A model generated the notes under the pieces. It was not told the origin of the DNA and did not search any database. It saw only the letters and a list, made by a program, of their open reading frames with translations. DNA of 64,000 nucleotides from Polaribacter sp. Hel1_85 (GTDB taxonomy: Bacteria > Bacteroidota > Bacteroidia > Flavobacteriales > Flavobacteriaceae), in NCBI RefSeq assembly GCF_000766795.1, contig NZ_JPDS01000003.1, positions 434,001-498,000 on the forward strand. The letters run 5' to 3'. The position numbers were made by a program, and so were the translations under genes. Each line of letters starts with the position of its first letter. Position 1 is the stretch's first letter. Positions 37,880-49,194 of the stretch are shown in pieces.

Positions 37880-38229
37880 AAATAAGTAATTTTAACGATG
37901 GATGTGTTACTTACTTTGTTAAATTTTATTGATCATAACCCACTAAAAATGATTTAGACGGTATAAGTATAATAATTAAGACACAACACCTACTTACTAA
38001 AAGAGAGGTGTTTTTTAGTTTTGGAACTAACCTTTAATAAGAATTGAAAATTAATTAGTAAGAAAACAAAAAATAGTGAAAAATTAGAATTATATAAACT
38101 TATTAGATGATTTACAAGAGAAAAACGAACTCAGTTTAAAAAAACCCGAATTGGTAAATAAATTATCTCAGAAGCTTCAATTATGGAAAAAAAGAAGTAA
38201 CAGAAGGAGTAATTACAATATCTGAATAA
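37880..38229 (+). pseudogene. Decayed sulfatase, C-terminal remnant
   Basis: Too broken to give an open frame, but a shifting-frame reading recovers the end of an S1 sulfatase. In order: VILTMDVLLTLLNF (37886-37927, preceded by a TAA); after a frame slip at an A-run near 37947, NDLDGISII then LTKREVFFSFG; after another shift, NKN-stop-KLIS (38036-38059), where TGA stands for the Trp of the usual WKL motif; then KLELY. After a slip near 38096, LLDDLQEKNELSLKK and PELVNKLSQKLQLWKK; after a fourth slip in the A-run at 38187-38193, EVTEGVITISE and a TAA at 38227. The order matches the sulfatase C-terminal pattern (TMD..PTLL, DGISL, KRE.F, WKL, LYNL..D..E). The N-terminal part with the catalytic Cys is gone. 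Confidence 0.75.
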
Positions 38230-38258
38230 AGTATAAAACAAGTATTATAATAAATAAT

Positions 38259-38288
38259 AAAGCCAGTGAATTTAAATTCACTGGCTTT
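38259..38288. terminator. Perfect bidirectional hairpin
   Basis: AAAGCCAGTGAATTT is followed directly by its exact complement, flanked by A and T runs on both sides. It probably ended the former sulfatase gene on the plus strand. It can also stop the GH2 transcript arriving on the minus strand (stop at 38386). Confidence 0.8.
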
Positions 38289-38385
38289 ATTTAGTTAACA
38301 AGTTCTTTTGATAATTTTTATTTTAATAATGAACTAAAATTGAACTTTCATAATAACATTCTTAACAAAACTTTTTACTATGTAA

Positions 38386-41583
<3,198 letters not shown>

Positions 41584-41648
41584 TTATAAATTATTTATTT
41601 GATATATTGAGTTTGATTTATTTGAAAATCAAACAGTATTCTCTATTT

Positions 41649-41704
41649 CAAAATTATACTAAAAGTAAGAAACTGCTTTATCATAAAAGGGGTTAAAATG
41701 TTGC
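41649..41704 (-). promoter_or_regulatory. PUL operator + promoter for the LacZ-type GH2
   Basis: The motif at 41704-41678 (minus) begins GCAACATTTT, has the core AACCCC and ends TATGATAA. It lies 21 nt before a perfect -7 element TAATTTTG (41656-41649). The rest of the gap to the sulfatase start at 41945 shows no second copy. Confidence 0.85.
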
Positions 41705-41944
41705 ATTATTAGTAAATATACTTTTAGTTAAGACAATAAGAGATTTATAGCGCAAAGAAATCAACGTTTTCTATACATAAAGTATACAAATGTCTTTATT
41801 TATGGTAAATAATAAATCAATTTAAAAAATTAGATTGCACATCTAAAAGACTTGTAGTACTATTATACTAGGAACAATAAATAAGGTTGCTCCCTTTTTT
41901 AAAACAAAGAATTACTTCACTTAAACTGCAAAAAGATTAAAGGT

Positions 41945-43414
41945 ATGTTTAGATATTTAAGATTGATACAAATTACAATTATAACATGTGCTATTTTTCT
42001 AATAACACATTCTTGTAAAAAAAACAACTCTAAAAATATTGCTTTAGAAAAGAATATTGAAACTCAAAATTCATCTCCTAAAAAACCAAATATCATCGTT
42101 ATACTAATAGATGATGCTGGTTATGTAGATTTCGGTTTTATGGGTTCTAAAGATTTAGAAACTCCAGAAATTGATAAGCTCGCAAAAAATGGTGTTGTTT
42201 TTACAGATGCTCATGTAAGCGCAACTGTTTGTGCGCCTTCTAGAGCAGGAATAATGACAGGTAAATACCAACAGAGTTTTGGTTTTGAAGCAAATGCAAC
42301 TGGTTATGGTGACAGTGGAGATATTGGGTTAGCAGATAAAGTTATTACAATTGCAGACGTATTTAAACAAAACTCATACAAAACAATTGCCTTAGGTAAA
42401 TGGCATTTAGGCGCCACAGAAACAGATCACCCCAACAAAAGAGGTTTTGATGAATTTTATGGGTTTTTAGCTGGAGGAAGATCTTATTTTCCTGTAAAAA
42501 ACCCTTCAAGAGAACACATGCTGCAACACAATGGAGATAGAGTGAAATTTGATGGGTATTTGACAGATGTTTTAGGTGATTATTCTGTGAAATTTGTAGA
42601 ACAAAACAAAGACAAACTTTTCTTTATGTATTTAGCATACAATGCTGTACATACTCCTATGCATGCAAAAAAGTCGGATTTAGAAAAATATAAAAATCAT
42701 CCTAGACAAAAGTTAGCTGCAATGACTTGGTCTTTAGATGAAAATATTGGTAAACTGACAAAAAAACTAAAAGACTTAAATCTACTTAACAATACACTTA
42801 TTTACTTTCTGAGTGATAATGGTGGGGCAAAAACAAATACTTCAAAAAACGGTTATTTAAAAGGTTGGAAAGGAAATAAATTTGAAGGAGGACATAGAGT
42901 TCCTTTTGTAATGAGTTGGCCAAATAAAATTAAAGCCAACACAACTTTTAATGGATTAACATCTTCTTTTGATATTTTCTCTACTTCAATGGCTGCTGCA
43001 AATATCCCCGTAAAAGAAAACTCAAATCTTGAAGGAGTAAATCTATTCCCATTTTTAAATGGCGACAAATCAGGAAATCCTCATGAAAATTTATATTGGA
43101 GAAAGTTAGAGGAATCAGGTACGCGTCATAATAATTTTAAATTGATAAAGTTGAAGAATTTCGGACATGTATTATATGATTTATCAAACGATATTGGTGA
43201 AACGAAAGACTTATCAACAACAGAACCTGAAACATTAAAATTATTAGAGACGAATCTTTCTAATTGGGAAACGAAAATGATGCAACCGCTTTGGCAAGAA
43301 GAAAAAGAATGGATGGATGTTACGTATCACATTCATAAAAGGTTGATGAAGAATAAAAAAGCGCAATACACAACGCCATCACAACAAAAGAAATTTTTAA
43401 AAAGTAAAAAATAG
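41945..43414 (+). CDS. Formylglycine-dependent sulfatase (S1 family), lipoprotein
   Basis: 489 residues with lipobox Cys24 (ITHSCKK). IVILIDDAGYVD has the metal-binding Asp pair. The formylglycine motif is C96-A-P-S-R, followed by AGIMTGKY, GKWHLG and later FLSDNGGAK. The C-terminus has the KLIKLKNFGHVLYDLSNDIGETKDLS pattern that the pseudogene at 38.0 kb also retains in part. It belongs to a different branch from the other two sulfatases (CAPSR rather than CTPxR). It is monocistronic and, unlike most of the PUL, I find no shared operator in its 240-bp upstream gap. Confidence 0.95.
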   Translation: MFRYLRLIQITIITCAIFLITHSCKKNNSKNIALEKNIETQNSSPKKPNIIVILIDDAGYVDFGFMGSKDLETPEIDKLAKNGVVFTDAHVSATVCAPSRAGIMTGKYQQSFGFEANATGYGDSGDIGLADKVITIADVFKQNSYKTIALGKWHLGATETDHPNKRGFDEFYGFLAGGRSYFPVKNPSREHMLQHNGDRVKFDGYLTDVLGDYSVKFVEQNKDKLFFMYLAYNAVHTPMHAKKSDLEKYKNHPRQKLAAMTWSLDENIGKLTKKLKDLNLLNNTLIYFLSDNGGAKTNTSKNGYLKGWKGNKFEGGHRVPFVMSWPNKIKANTTFNGLTSSFDIFSTSMAAANIPVKENSNLEGVNLFPFLNGDKSGNPHENLYWRKLEESGTRHNNFKLIKLKNFGHVLYDLSNDIGETKDLSTTEPETLKLLETNLSNWETKMMQPLWQEEKEWMDVTYHIHKRLMKNKKAQYTTPSQQKKFLKSKK

Positions 43415-43444
43415 AGTTTATTCTTTTATCAAAAAAAAGAAAAA

Positions 43445-43475
43445 AGTATAGACTTCATTTTGAAGTCTATACTTA
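43445..43475. terminator. Bidirectional terminator between convergent sulfatase and GH43
   Basis: A 13-bp perfect stem (AAGTATAGACTTC and its complement) with a 5-nt loop and an A-run before it, between the convergent stops at 43414 and 43524. Confidence 0.9.
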
Positions 43476-43523
43476 ATAAATAGTACACTTTATTTTGTCG
43501 CTTTGTTTTCTGTACTTATAATT

Positions 43524-45188
43524 TTATTCATACTCATACAGAAACCAATCTATATCTACATATCCAGATTCTTCTTTGTCGTTCCAGCAGAATACACCTA
43601 ATCGATCACCAGACCAACGTCCAAAACCTAGTTCAAATTCGTTACCAAAATCATCAAAATGTTTGTTATCGTAGCTATATTGAAATCTTGCTACTTTACC
43701 AATATTGGTGGTTTTAAAATAGACAATATCTTTCTCTACTTTAGGACCAACTATTTCAGTACCCTTATCATCCATAAAAAAAATATTTTGGCTTCCTTCT
43801 TCATCCATTTTAACACCTATAACATGGCTAATTCCTCCAAAACGAACAAACCCTGCTTTTTGCCCTTTTTTCATTCCTGTTACATCAAATTTAGCAATTG
43901 CTGTACCAGATTTTGTACCCATAATTCGTTGACTTAATGTATTACTAGCTCTCCAAAGAGGTGACCCTTTATGAAATCCATATTTTGTTAATGGAGCTAA
44001 AGAGCTTGCTTTTAACCTCAACCAACCCTTTCGTTCGGTTAAAGACCAATGAGAATTACGAGGATTGTGATTCCATTCCCATTGATGTCCTAATTTTGAT
44101 TCAGAAAAATCATCTGAGGTTTGTATTTCTAATTTTTTAGTTGCTTTTATATTTGGCATTTTAGACCTTCTTAAAGGTTCTCCTATTCCATCATTATCAA
44201 TATCTTTTCCAATAATAGGCCAACCATCTATCCATTCAACAGGTTGTAAACATTGTGGTCTTCCTTGAAAAGGATCTTCTGTGTTTTGAATTAATTGATG
44301 ATAATACCACCAAGAACCATCTGGCGCTTGATTTAAGGAGCCTTGGCTACAACTACGTTCAAAACCATTCCCTTTTTCTAATAGTATTTTTTTATCATAA
44401 GGGCCATAAATACTATTTGTTTTAGAACGCAAAGCAATTTGTTTTCTATCTTCTTTTTCTCCATTTGGTTTAGTAGACCATTCTGATAAAAAGATAAACC
44501 ACTGCTTATTAATTTTATATATTTTAGAAGCTTCTGCACCAGTTCCTTTATAAAAATCGGTTCCTTCATCTTCTAAACTCATTCCATCCCAACTCATTTT
44601 AAAAATTGCATTCTTAAATAGATATTTATCTTTATCTTCTTTGGTTCTGCTTCTACCTATGTTTGCAATTAACCAAGCTTCTTTGTTTTCATCATCCCAA
44701 AATACACTGGGATCGTCTCCAACCTTTTTTTGAGAAAGCATTTTTTTAGGCACACTCCATTTTCCATAAATATCTTTTGTTGTGGTTACAAACAATCCAT
44801 GACTAGGATCTATTACATAACAATACCAAGTACCATCATGAAATGCTAAATCTCCAGCCCAAACGCCACGTTTATAACCTTTCATTTTATCCCAATTATA
44901 TTCGTCTCCCCAAGTTATTTTATCATAAACATGATTAATTATTTTCCAGTTAACCATGTCATAAGATTCAAGAATTACCATACCAGGAGACATGTGTTTT
45001 TTTGAAGAAATCATATAAAACTTATCTCTATGACGAACCACATCAGAATCTGGATAATCTGCATTCAAAATAGGATTTACATACGTACCATCTCCCTGGT
45101 CACCAAACGAATGCCGTTTTATTTTTTCTGGAAGTCTATTGCAACTAATCGAAATAACAATCAAAAAAAGAATTTTAAAAATTTTCAT
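43524..45188 (-). CDS. GH43-type glycosidase with C-terminal concanavalin-like domain, lipoprotein
   Basis: 554 residues with lipobox Cys16 (SISCNRL). The five-blade propeller covers about 33-340. GH43 residues are the base Asp47 in NADYPDSDVV, the pKa-modulating Asp159 in GDDPSVFWDD and the acid Glu219 in GTGAEASKIYK. Residues about 360-554 form the beta-sandwich often attached to xylosidase/arabinofuranosidase GH43s (SDDFSESKLGHQWEWNHNP). Activity could be beta-xylosidase, alpha-L-arabinofuranosidase or exo-galactanase; sequence alone does not decide. It is monocistronic. A possible -7 element TATTTTTG lies at 45244-45237, but no shared operator precedes it. Confidence 0.88.
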   Translation of the reverse strand: MKIFKILFLIVISISCNRLPEKIKRHSFGDQGDGTYVNPILNADYPDSDVVRHRDKFYMISSKKHMSPGMVILESYDMVNWKIINHVYDKITWGDEYNWDKMKGYKRGVWAGDLAFHDGTWYCYVIDPSHGLFVTTTKDIYGKWSVPKKMLSQKKVGDDPSVFWDDENKEAWLIANIGRSRTKEDKDKYLFKNAIFKMSWDGMSLEDEGTDFYKGTGAEASKIYKINKQWFIFLSEWSTKPNGEKEDRKQIALRSKTNSIYGPYDKKILLEKGNGFERSCSQGSLNQAPDGSWWYYHQLIQNTEDPFQGRPQCLQPVEWIDGWPIIGKDIDNDGIGEPLRRSKMPNIKATKKLEIQTSDDFSESKLGHQWEWNHNPRNSHWSLTERKGWLRLKASSLAPLTKYGFHKGSPLWRASNTLSQRIMGTKSGTAIAKFDVTGMKKGQKAGFVRFGGISHVIGVKMDEEGSQNIFFMDDKGTEIVGPKVEKDIVYFKTTNIGKVARFQYSYDNKHFDDFGNEFELGFGRWSGDRLGVFCWNDKEESGYVDIDWFLYEYE

Positions 45189-45290
45189 AGTTCAATAATA
45201 GATAAGATTATAATATCAATTTTTTGTAATTTTTAGCAAAAATATTTTCTAAATATTAGTAAATATAAAACTCATATTCTTTATAAAAAG

Positions 45291-45325
45291 AAATACCCAC
45301 AGTAAATAAGTACTGTGAGTATTTT
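45291..45325 (-). terminator. Terminator of the LamG protein/small peptide unit
   Basis: The stem AAATACCCACAGT / ACTGTGAGTATTT has one mismatch and a 9-nt loop and lies 26 bp past the small-gene stop; an A-rich flank gives a U-tract on the minus strand. Confidence 0.8.
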
Positions 45326-45350
45326 CTTAAAAAAATCGGGGGATAATTCT

Positions 45351-45518
45351 TTAAAACCCAGTTCCAGGAGCTTCTGGGCTTTGTGCCTGCGCCTTTTGAG
45401 GATTTAATACCATATATGTACCTAAAGCAGTTAAAGCTGCATATTTACCGTAATTTCCTATTTTTTTGATAGCGTCTTTACGAGAAATTTCTTGAGTATT
45501 TTCTGTTTGTTTTTTCAT
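45351..45518 (-). CDS. Small exported peptide (55 aa) with Tat-like signal
   Basis: A short frame with a start at 45518: 55 residues reading MKKQTENTQEIS, RKDAIKKIGNYGKYAAL, TALGTYMVLNPQKAQAQ, then only SPEAPGTGF. SRKDAIKK before a hydrophobic stretch and AQA-Q at its end look like the Tat-like leader of small flavobacterial proteins (RR replaced by RK). The mature part would be about 10 residues, or the protein stays as a membrane peptide. It lies 27 bp behind the 804-residue T9SS protein and before that unit's terminator, so it is in the PUL regulon. Function unknown. Confidence 0.7.
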   Translation of the reverse strand: MKKQTENTQEISRKDAIKKIGNYGKYAALTALGTYMVLNPQKAQAQSPEAPGTGF

Positions 45519-45545
45519 CTTATGTTGTCTTTAAATTCTCGTTAA

Positions 45546-47960
45546 TTATTCTAAAATTATTTTCTTGTTCAATTTACCGTTTTCAGTTTCTAACTGAACA
45601 ATATAAATTCCTTTTGCTAAATTTGATAAAGAAACATCTTCACTTCCACTTGCTTCGAATGAATTTTTTATAATTTGTTTACCAAGAATATTAAATAACT
45701 TCACTGTTGCTTGTCCTTGAGATAAACCAACAATTCTTAACGTAGATGAATTTGACTTATATACACTTACACCTTCTAAAATAGTATTATCTACACTTAA
45801 TGCACTATCAGTAGAAGTATGAATAAAGAATCTACCCGTACCATCTAATTTATCAGATAATGTAACTTTATATATAGAATTTGCTTCATCTAAACGTGTA
45901 TATGTATTTTTTTGTCTGTCTTCTAAAAATACATTAACTCCAGAAGGTAAATTTAATGCATCTGCAGAAAAAGTAATTTCTTGTCCAGCTAAAGCTTTTA
46001 AACCAACAGGAATAACTGTAGTTTCTATATTAGTATCTGATAATGCTTGTTTTGTAAATGCAATCCCTTCATTATTGTTTACTAAATGTGTATATACTCT
46101 TAGGTCTGAAGCAACACCATTAAACATTCCAATATCAAAACCAGGATCTAAACCTTCAGTTTTCCCTTCTAAATAATTAATACTTGTAGTTTTATTACTT
46201 GTACCATCGGTTATGTTTAACTTAATAGAAGTTATGGTATTAGAACTTTTAAGAAAAGTAGTACCTGTTTGATGACTTTGCATTGCTGTTGTAAAAGAAG
46301 CAGTTGTTCCTGTAGCACTTGCACTTACAAAAAAGGCTTGTCCTGGATAAACATAACCAGTAGTTGTCGCTACATAAGCACTTCCATTCCAAACATAAAT
46401 TGACTGAAAAGCACTTCCAAAATTAGTAGAGTTTGCTGTAATAAATGCTGCAACATCTAAATAAGAGGTATATGAATTTCCTATTAAATTCCAATTGTTA
46501 GTATTTTGACTAATAGCTGGACTTATAGTTGAAGTATTTACTGTACCTGTAAAAGAGAAATTTCCTGAACCAGTACTACTTAATAATGAATAACCAACAC
46601 CATCTCCAAAAGTTCCACTAGCACCACCTTGTAAATAAACCCAGTTTCCTGTTGTTACATCTGCTGTTCCGTTTTGGTAGGTTGCAATTCCTCTATTTGC
46701 ACTAGACACAGAACCTGTAGCAATTGAATTGGTAGAAACCCAAGTATCATCATACCCTTCTCCAGAAACTGGTGAAGTTGCTAAATGCCAGTTTGTATCT
46801 GTTACAGCAACATTGTAAGTTACATCTCCTGAAGAAGTATCATTTACAATTAATGACCCTCCACTTTCTACTGTTAGTGTTGCTCCAGAATCTACAGTTA
46901 AGCTACTTAACTCAACACCAGTAGTAGCATTTATAACAGGTTGACTTGGCATTCCTGTTGGTATTGTAACAACACTTATAGATGTTGGTACATTACCTGT
47001 ACTCCAGTTATCTCCATTTGTCCACTCTGAACTCTCACTTCCGTCCCAAGATACATTGGCTATGGTAAGCGCACTTGAAGGTGTGGCGTCTATTGCTGTT
47101 ACTTCTGCAGCAGTAAGTGCTCTATTAAACACAGTAATATCATCAAATCTTTTTTGAAGATCTCTATTTCTTGGCGTAGAATTAGGATCAAAATTTGCTT
47201 CAGGAAACTCACCTGTTGTAGCATCTTGAGTTCCTACACCTCTAAAACCTAAATATATTTTTCTATTTGTCCATTCTCCAGCAGTTATTTCAGACGCAAA
47301 TTTTTTATAAAGCCCATCTACATAAGCTGTAAATGTTTGCGTATCGCTACTATACGTAAGAGTAAATCTTACATATTTTGGAGTACCTACATGGGCAAAC
47401 CCACCAATATCAAAACCAAAATCATCAATTCCTTTTATATAACCACCTGTTCCCCAATGACTTAACCTTGCCACTTTCCAAGTATTACTATCTTGTGAGT
47501 CTTGACCAATTAAAGTAACCATCCCTTGAAAACCTCTATTCACCCCACTTCCAAAACTTTTATAATCATATGAAATAGTAAAATCTCCATCGCCTAAAAC
47601 TTCTTCAGTTAAAAATACATGACCTGTATGATCTAACTGCAATGCCTTGTCAGAATCATCAGAATCCGTAACCACTTCATTTGCAAATTGGTCATGCGTG
47701 TATAAACCCGATGCTGTTCTTTTAAGAAGATCTCCAGAAGTATTACTAGGGTCTATTATGTATGTTGAAGTAGTTGTACCTGCAGTAGATTCGAGAGGTC
47801 CTATATCTCCTGGCTCACGAAGCTCTATTCCGTTTATACTTGTAAAATCTGTAGTAAGTGCGTTTGCACCATCAAAGCTCATATAGACTTTCGCGTTTTG
47901 CGCACTTGTTACTGTTATTGTCAGTAACATAACTATTAAAAATAGTACTCTTTTTTTCAT
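45546..47960 (-). CDS. LamG-domain secreted protein with T9SS sorting domain
   Basis: 804 residues with a Sec signal (TSAQ, about 21). A LamG/concanavalin-like domain covers about 22-290, with DDITVFNRALTAAEVTAID at its end. Then comes a stretch typical of surface proteins (SEWTNGDNWSTGNVPTSISVVTIPT, about 308-335) and a beta-rich region, and finally a T9SS type A domain (about 725-804, VKLFNILGKQIIK...KGIYIVQLETENGKLNKK). No catalytic motif is visible, so it may bind glycan on the cell surface or be a released binding protein. It is under a strong copy of the shared PUL operator and co-transcribed with the 55-residue peptide. Confidence 0.82.
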   Translation of the reverse strand: MKKRVLFLIVMLLTITVTSAQNAKVYMSFDGANALTTDFTSINGIELREPGDIGPLESTAGTTTSTYIIDPSNTSGDLLKRTASGLYTHDQFANEVVTDSDDSDKALQLDHTGHVFLTEEVLGDGDFTISYDYKSFGSGVNRGFQGMVTLIGQDSQDSNTWKVARLSHWGTGGYIKGIDDFGFDIGGFAHVGTPKYVRFTLTYSSDTQTFTAYVDGLYKKFASEITAGEWTNRKIYLGFRGVGTQDATTGEFPEANFDPNSTPRNRDLQKRFDDITVFNRALTAAEVTAIDATPSSALTIANVSWDGSESSEWTNGDNWSTGNVPTSISVVTIPTGMPSQPVINATTGVELSSLTVDSGATLTVESGGSLIVNDTSSGDVTYNVAVTDTNWHLATSPVSGEGYDDTWVSTNSIATGSVSSANRGIATYQNGTADVTTGNWVYLQGGASGTFGDGVGYSLLSSTGSGNFSFTGTVNTSTISPAISQNTNNWNLIGNSYTSYLDVAAFITANSTNFGSAFQSIYVWNGSAYVATTTGYVYPGQAFFVSASATGTTASFTTAMQSHQTGTTFLKSSNTITSIKLNITDGTSNKTTSINYLEGKTEGLDPGFDIGMFNGVASDLRVYTHLVNNNEGIAFTKQALSDTNIETTVIPVGLKALAGQEITFSADALNLPSGVNVFLEDRQKNTYTRLDEANSIYKVTLSDKLDGTGRFFIHTSTDSALSVDNTILEGVSVYKSNSSTLRIVGLSQGQATVKLFNILGKQIIKNSFEASGSEDVSLSNLAKGIYIVQLETENGKLNKKIILE

Positions 47961-47993
47961 TTTGATTAATTTTAGTTAAATATTTGTTCCCTC

Positions 47994-48049
47994 CAAAACT
48001 AAAAGAAATGTTAAAGTTTTAATTATCAAATATGGGGTAAAATTGTTGC
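47994..48049 (-). promoter_or_regulatory. PUL operator + promoter for the LamG protein unit
   Basis: The motif at 48049-48023 (minus) begins GCAACAATT, has the core TACCCC and ends TTTGATAA. It lies 21 nt before a perfect -7 element TAGTTTTG (48001-47994). This is the right-hand limit of the regulon seen here. In 48050-48327 I see nothing further. Confidence 0.85.
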
Positions 48050-48327
48050 ACTCGATAGAGATAAATTAGGAAACCTTTTTTTTTAGAAAGAATAAATAAA
48101 AAAACACAACACCCTAACAAACAGATATGTAAAATAAAATTATTTTAATTAAAACAACTCTTACCTTAAAATTTACAAAATTAAAAACTATGCTATATTA
48201 CCACTTATTATTTTTTAGATTATTTATTATACTTTAAAATCTTAAAGTAGGCTATATGTTGATACTTTAAAACAGGTTTTAATTAATAAAATTTTGATCA
48301 ATGGTATAAAGTTAAAAGAAAAAAATA

Positions 48328-48888
48328 ATGGGAAGAGAAGCTATATTAAAATCTGTAAAAGAAAATAAACCAACAGGTATTCCTTTACCAGAAATAAATT
48401 TAAATAATTTTATTGAAGACATCAATTTATTAGATGAATTTAAAGAGAAAGTACAATTAGTTGGTGGTAGAATTAAAGAATTATCACCTACAGAAACACT
48501 TGAAATTGAAATAAAAAATCTATATCCAAATGCCAAAGATATTGTTGATTGTAGTAACAAAAACCTTTCTTTAGCAACGACATTTATTTCTGAAGACACA
48601 AACCCAAAAGATTTACAAGGTATTGATTTAGCAATTATAAAAAGTGAATTTGGTGTTGCTGAAAATGTATTTCCTATTCGAGTTTTACCTTTTATTTCAA
48701 ATGATTTGGTTCTCGTTTTAGAAAAAGAAAAAATATGCCAACATATGCATGAAGGATTTCAATTAATATCAGAAAGAGAGAGAACATTTGGACTTTTTAT
48801 TTCTGGCCCATCAAAAACTGCAGATATAGAACAGTGTTTAGTAATTGGGGCACAAGGAGCAATGACATTATCTATTGTTTTAGTATAG
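48328..48888 (+). CDS. LUD-domain protein (LutC-like)
   Basis: 186 residues. The C-terminal two thirds fit the LUD/LutC fold: DLAIIKSEFGVAENV (about 108-122), the LVLVLEKEKICQHMHEGF segment, and a C-terminal FISGPSKTADIEQCLVIGAQGAMTLSIVLV in which the SKTADIE motif is typical. In other bacteria LutC works with LutA and LutB in L-lactate oxidation. Neither partner is here, so this is a stand-alone family member and the lactate role is only suggested. It lies outside the PUL regulon and is followed by a bidirectional terminator. Confidence 0.85.
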   Translation: MGREAILKSVKENKPTGIPLPEINLNNFIEDINLLDEFKEKVQLVGGRIKELSPTETLEIEIKNLYPNAKDIVDCSNKNLSLATTFISEDTNPKDLQGIDLAIIKSEFGVAENVFPIRVLPFISNDLVLVLEKEKICQHMHEGFQLISERERTFGLFISGPSKTADIEQCLVIGAQGAMTLSIVLV

Positions 48889-48951
48889 AATACACAAACT
48901 AAACTATAAAAGGAGTAAATCGATATTTGTTGTACCAACATTTTACCCAAT

Positions 48952-48984
48952 AAAAAACCTCAACTATAAAAGTTGAGGTTTTTC
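48952..48984. terminator. Bidirectional terminator between LUD gene and tRNA-Leu
   Basis: The stem CCTCAACT/AGTTGAGG has a 5-nt loop, with an A-run before and a T-run after, between convergent genes. Confidence 0.88.
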
Positions 48985-48988
48985 TTTG

Positions 48989-49070
48989 TACAGGCGGAGA
49001 GACTCGAACTCTCACACCTTGCGGCACTAGATCCTAAGTCTAGCGTGTCTACCAATTCCACCACGCCTGC
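48989..49070 (-). tRNA. tRNA-Leu (anticodon TAG)
   Basis: Reverse-strand cloverleaf: acceptor GCAGGCG pairs with CGCCTGT (last pair G-U), D-loop TTGGTAGAC, anticodon stem/loop CTAGACTTAGGATCTAG with TAG, a long variable arm and T-arm GAGAGTTCGAGTCTCTC. The 82-nt length and the long variable arm fit a type II leucine tRNA. The CCA end is not encoded. Confidence 0.93.
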
Positions 49071-49194
49071 TTAATCAGCAGGTAAACCTGCAACTTTCCA
49101 ATTAAATTGGGATGCAAATATAAACAATCCTTATAAACTGCAAAGGAGTTCATAATTATTTTTCTACTTTTGAATAGAAATAAAAATATCTCAA

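Noticed and set aside
37985..38012. Terminator-like hairpin (AACACCT/AGGTGTT)
   Set aside because: It lies inside the sulfatase remnant, where the same bases read LLTKREVFF; more likely former coding sequence.
45237..45292. Possible PUL operator upstream of the GH43 gene
   Set aside because: There is a TATTTTTG box at 45244-45237, but the 27 bp at the expected distance (45266-45292) has neither GYAACA nor the CYCC core.
48905..48935. AAGGAGTAAATCGATATTTGTTG, resembling the reverse of the PUL operator
   Set aside because: It lacks the TTGAGAA end, has no -7 element at 21 nt and is not upstream of a PUL gene.
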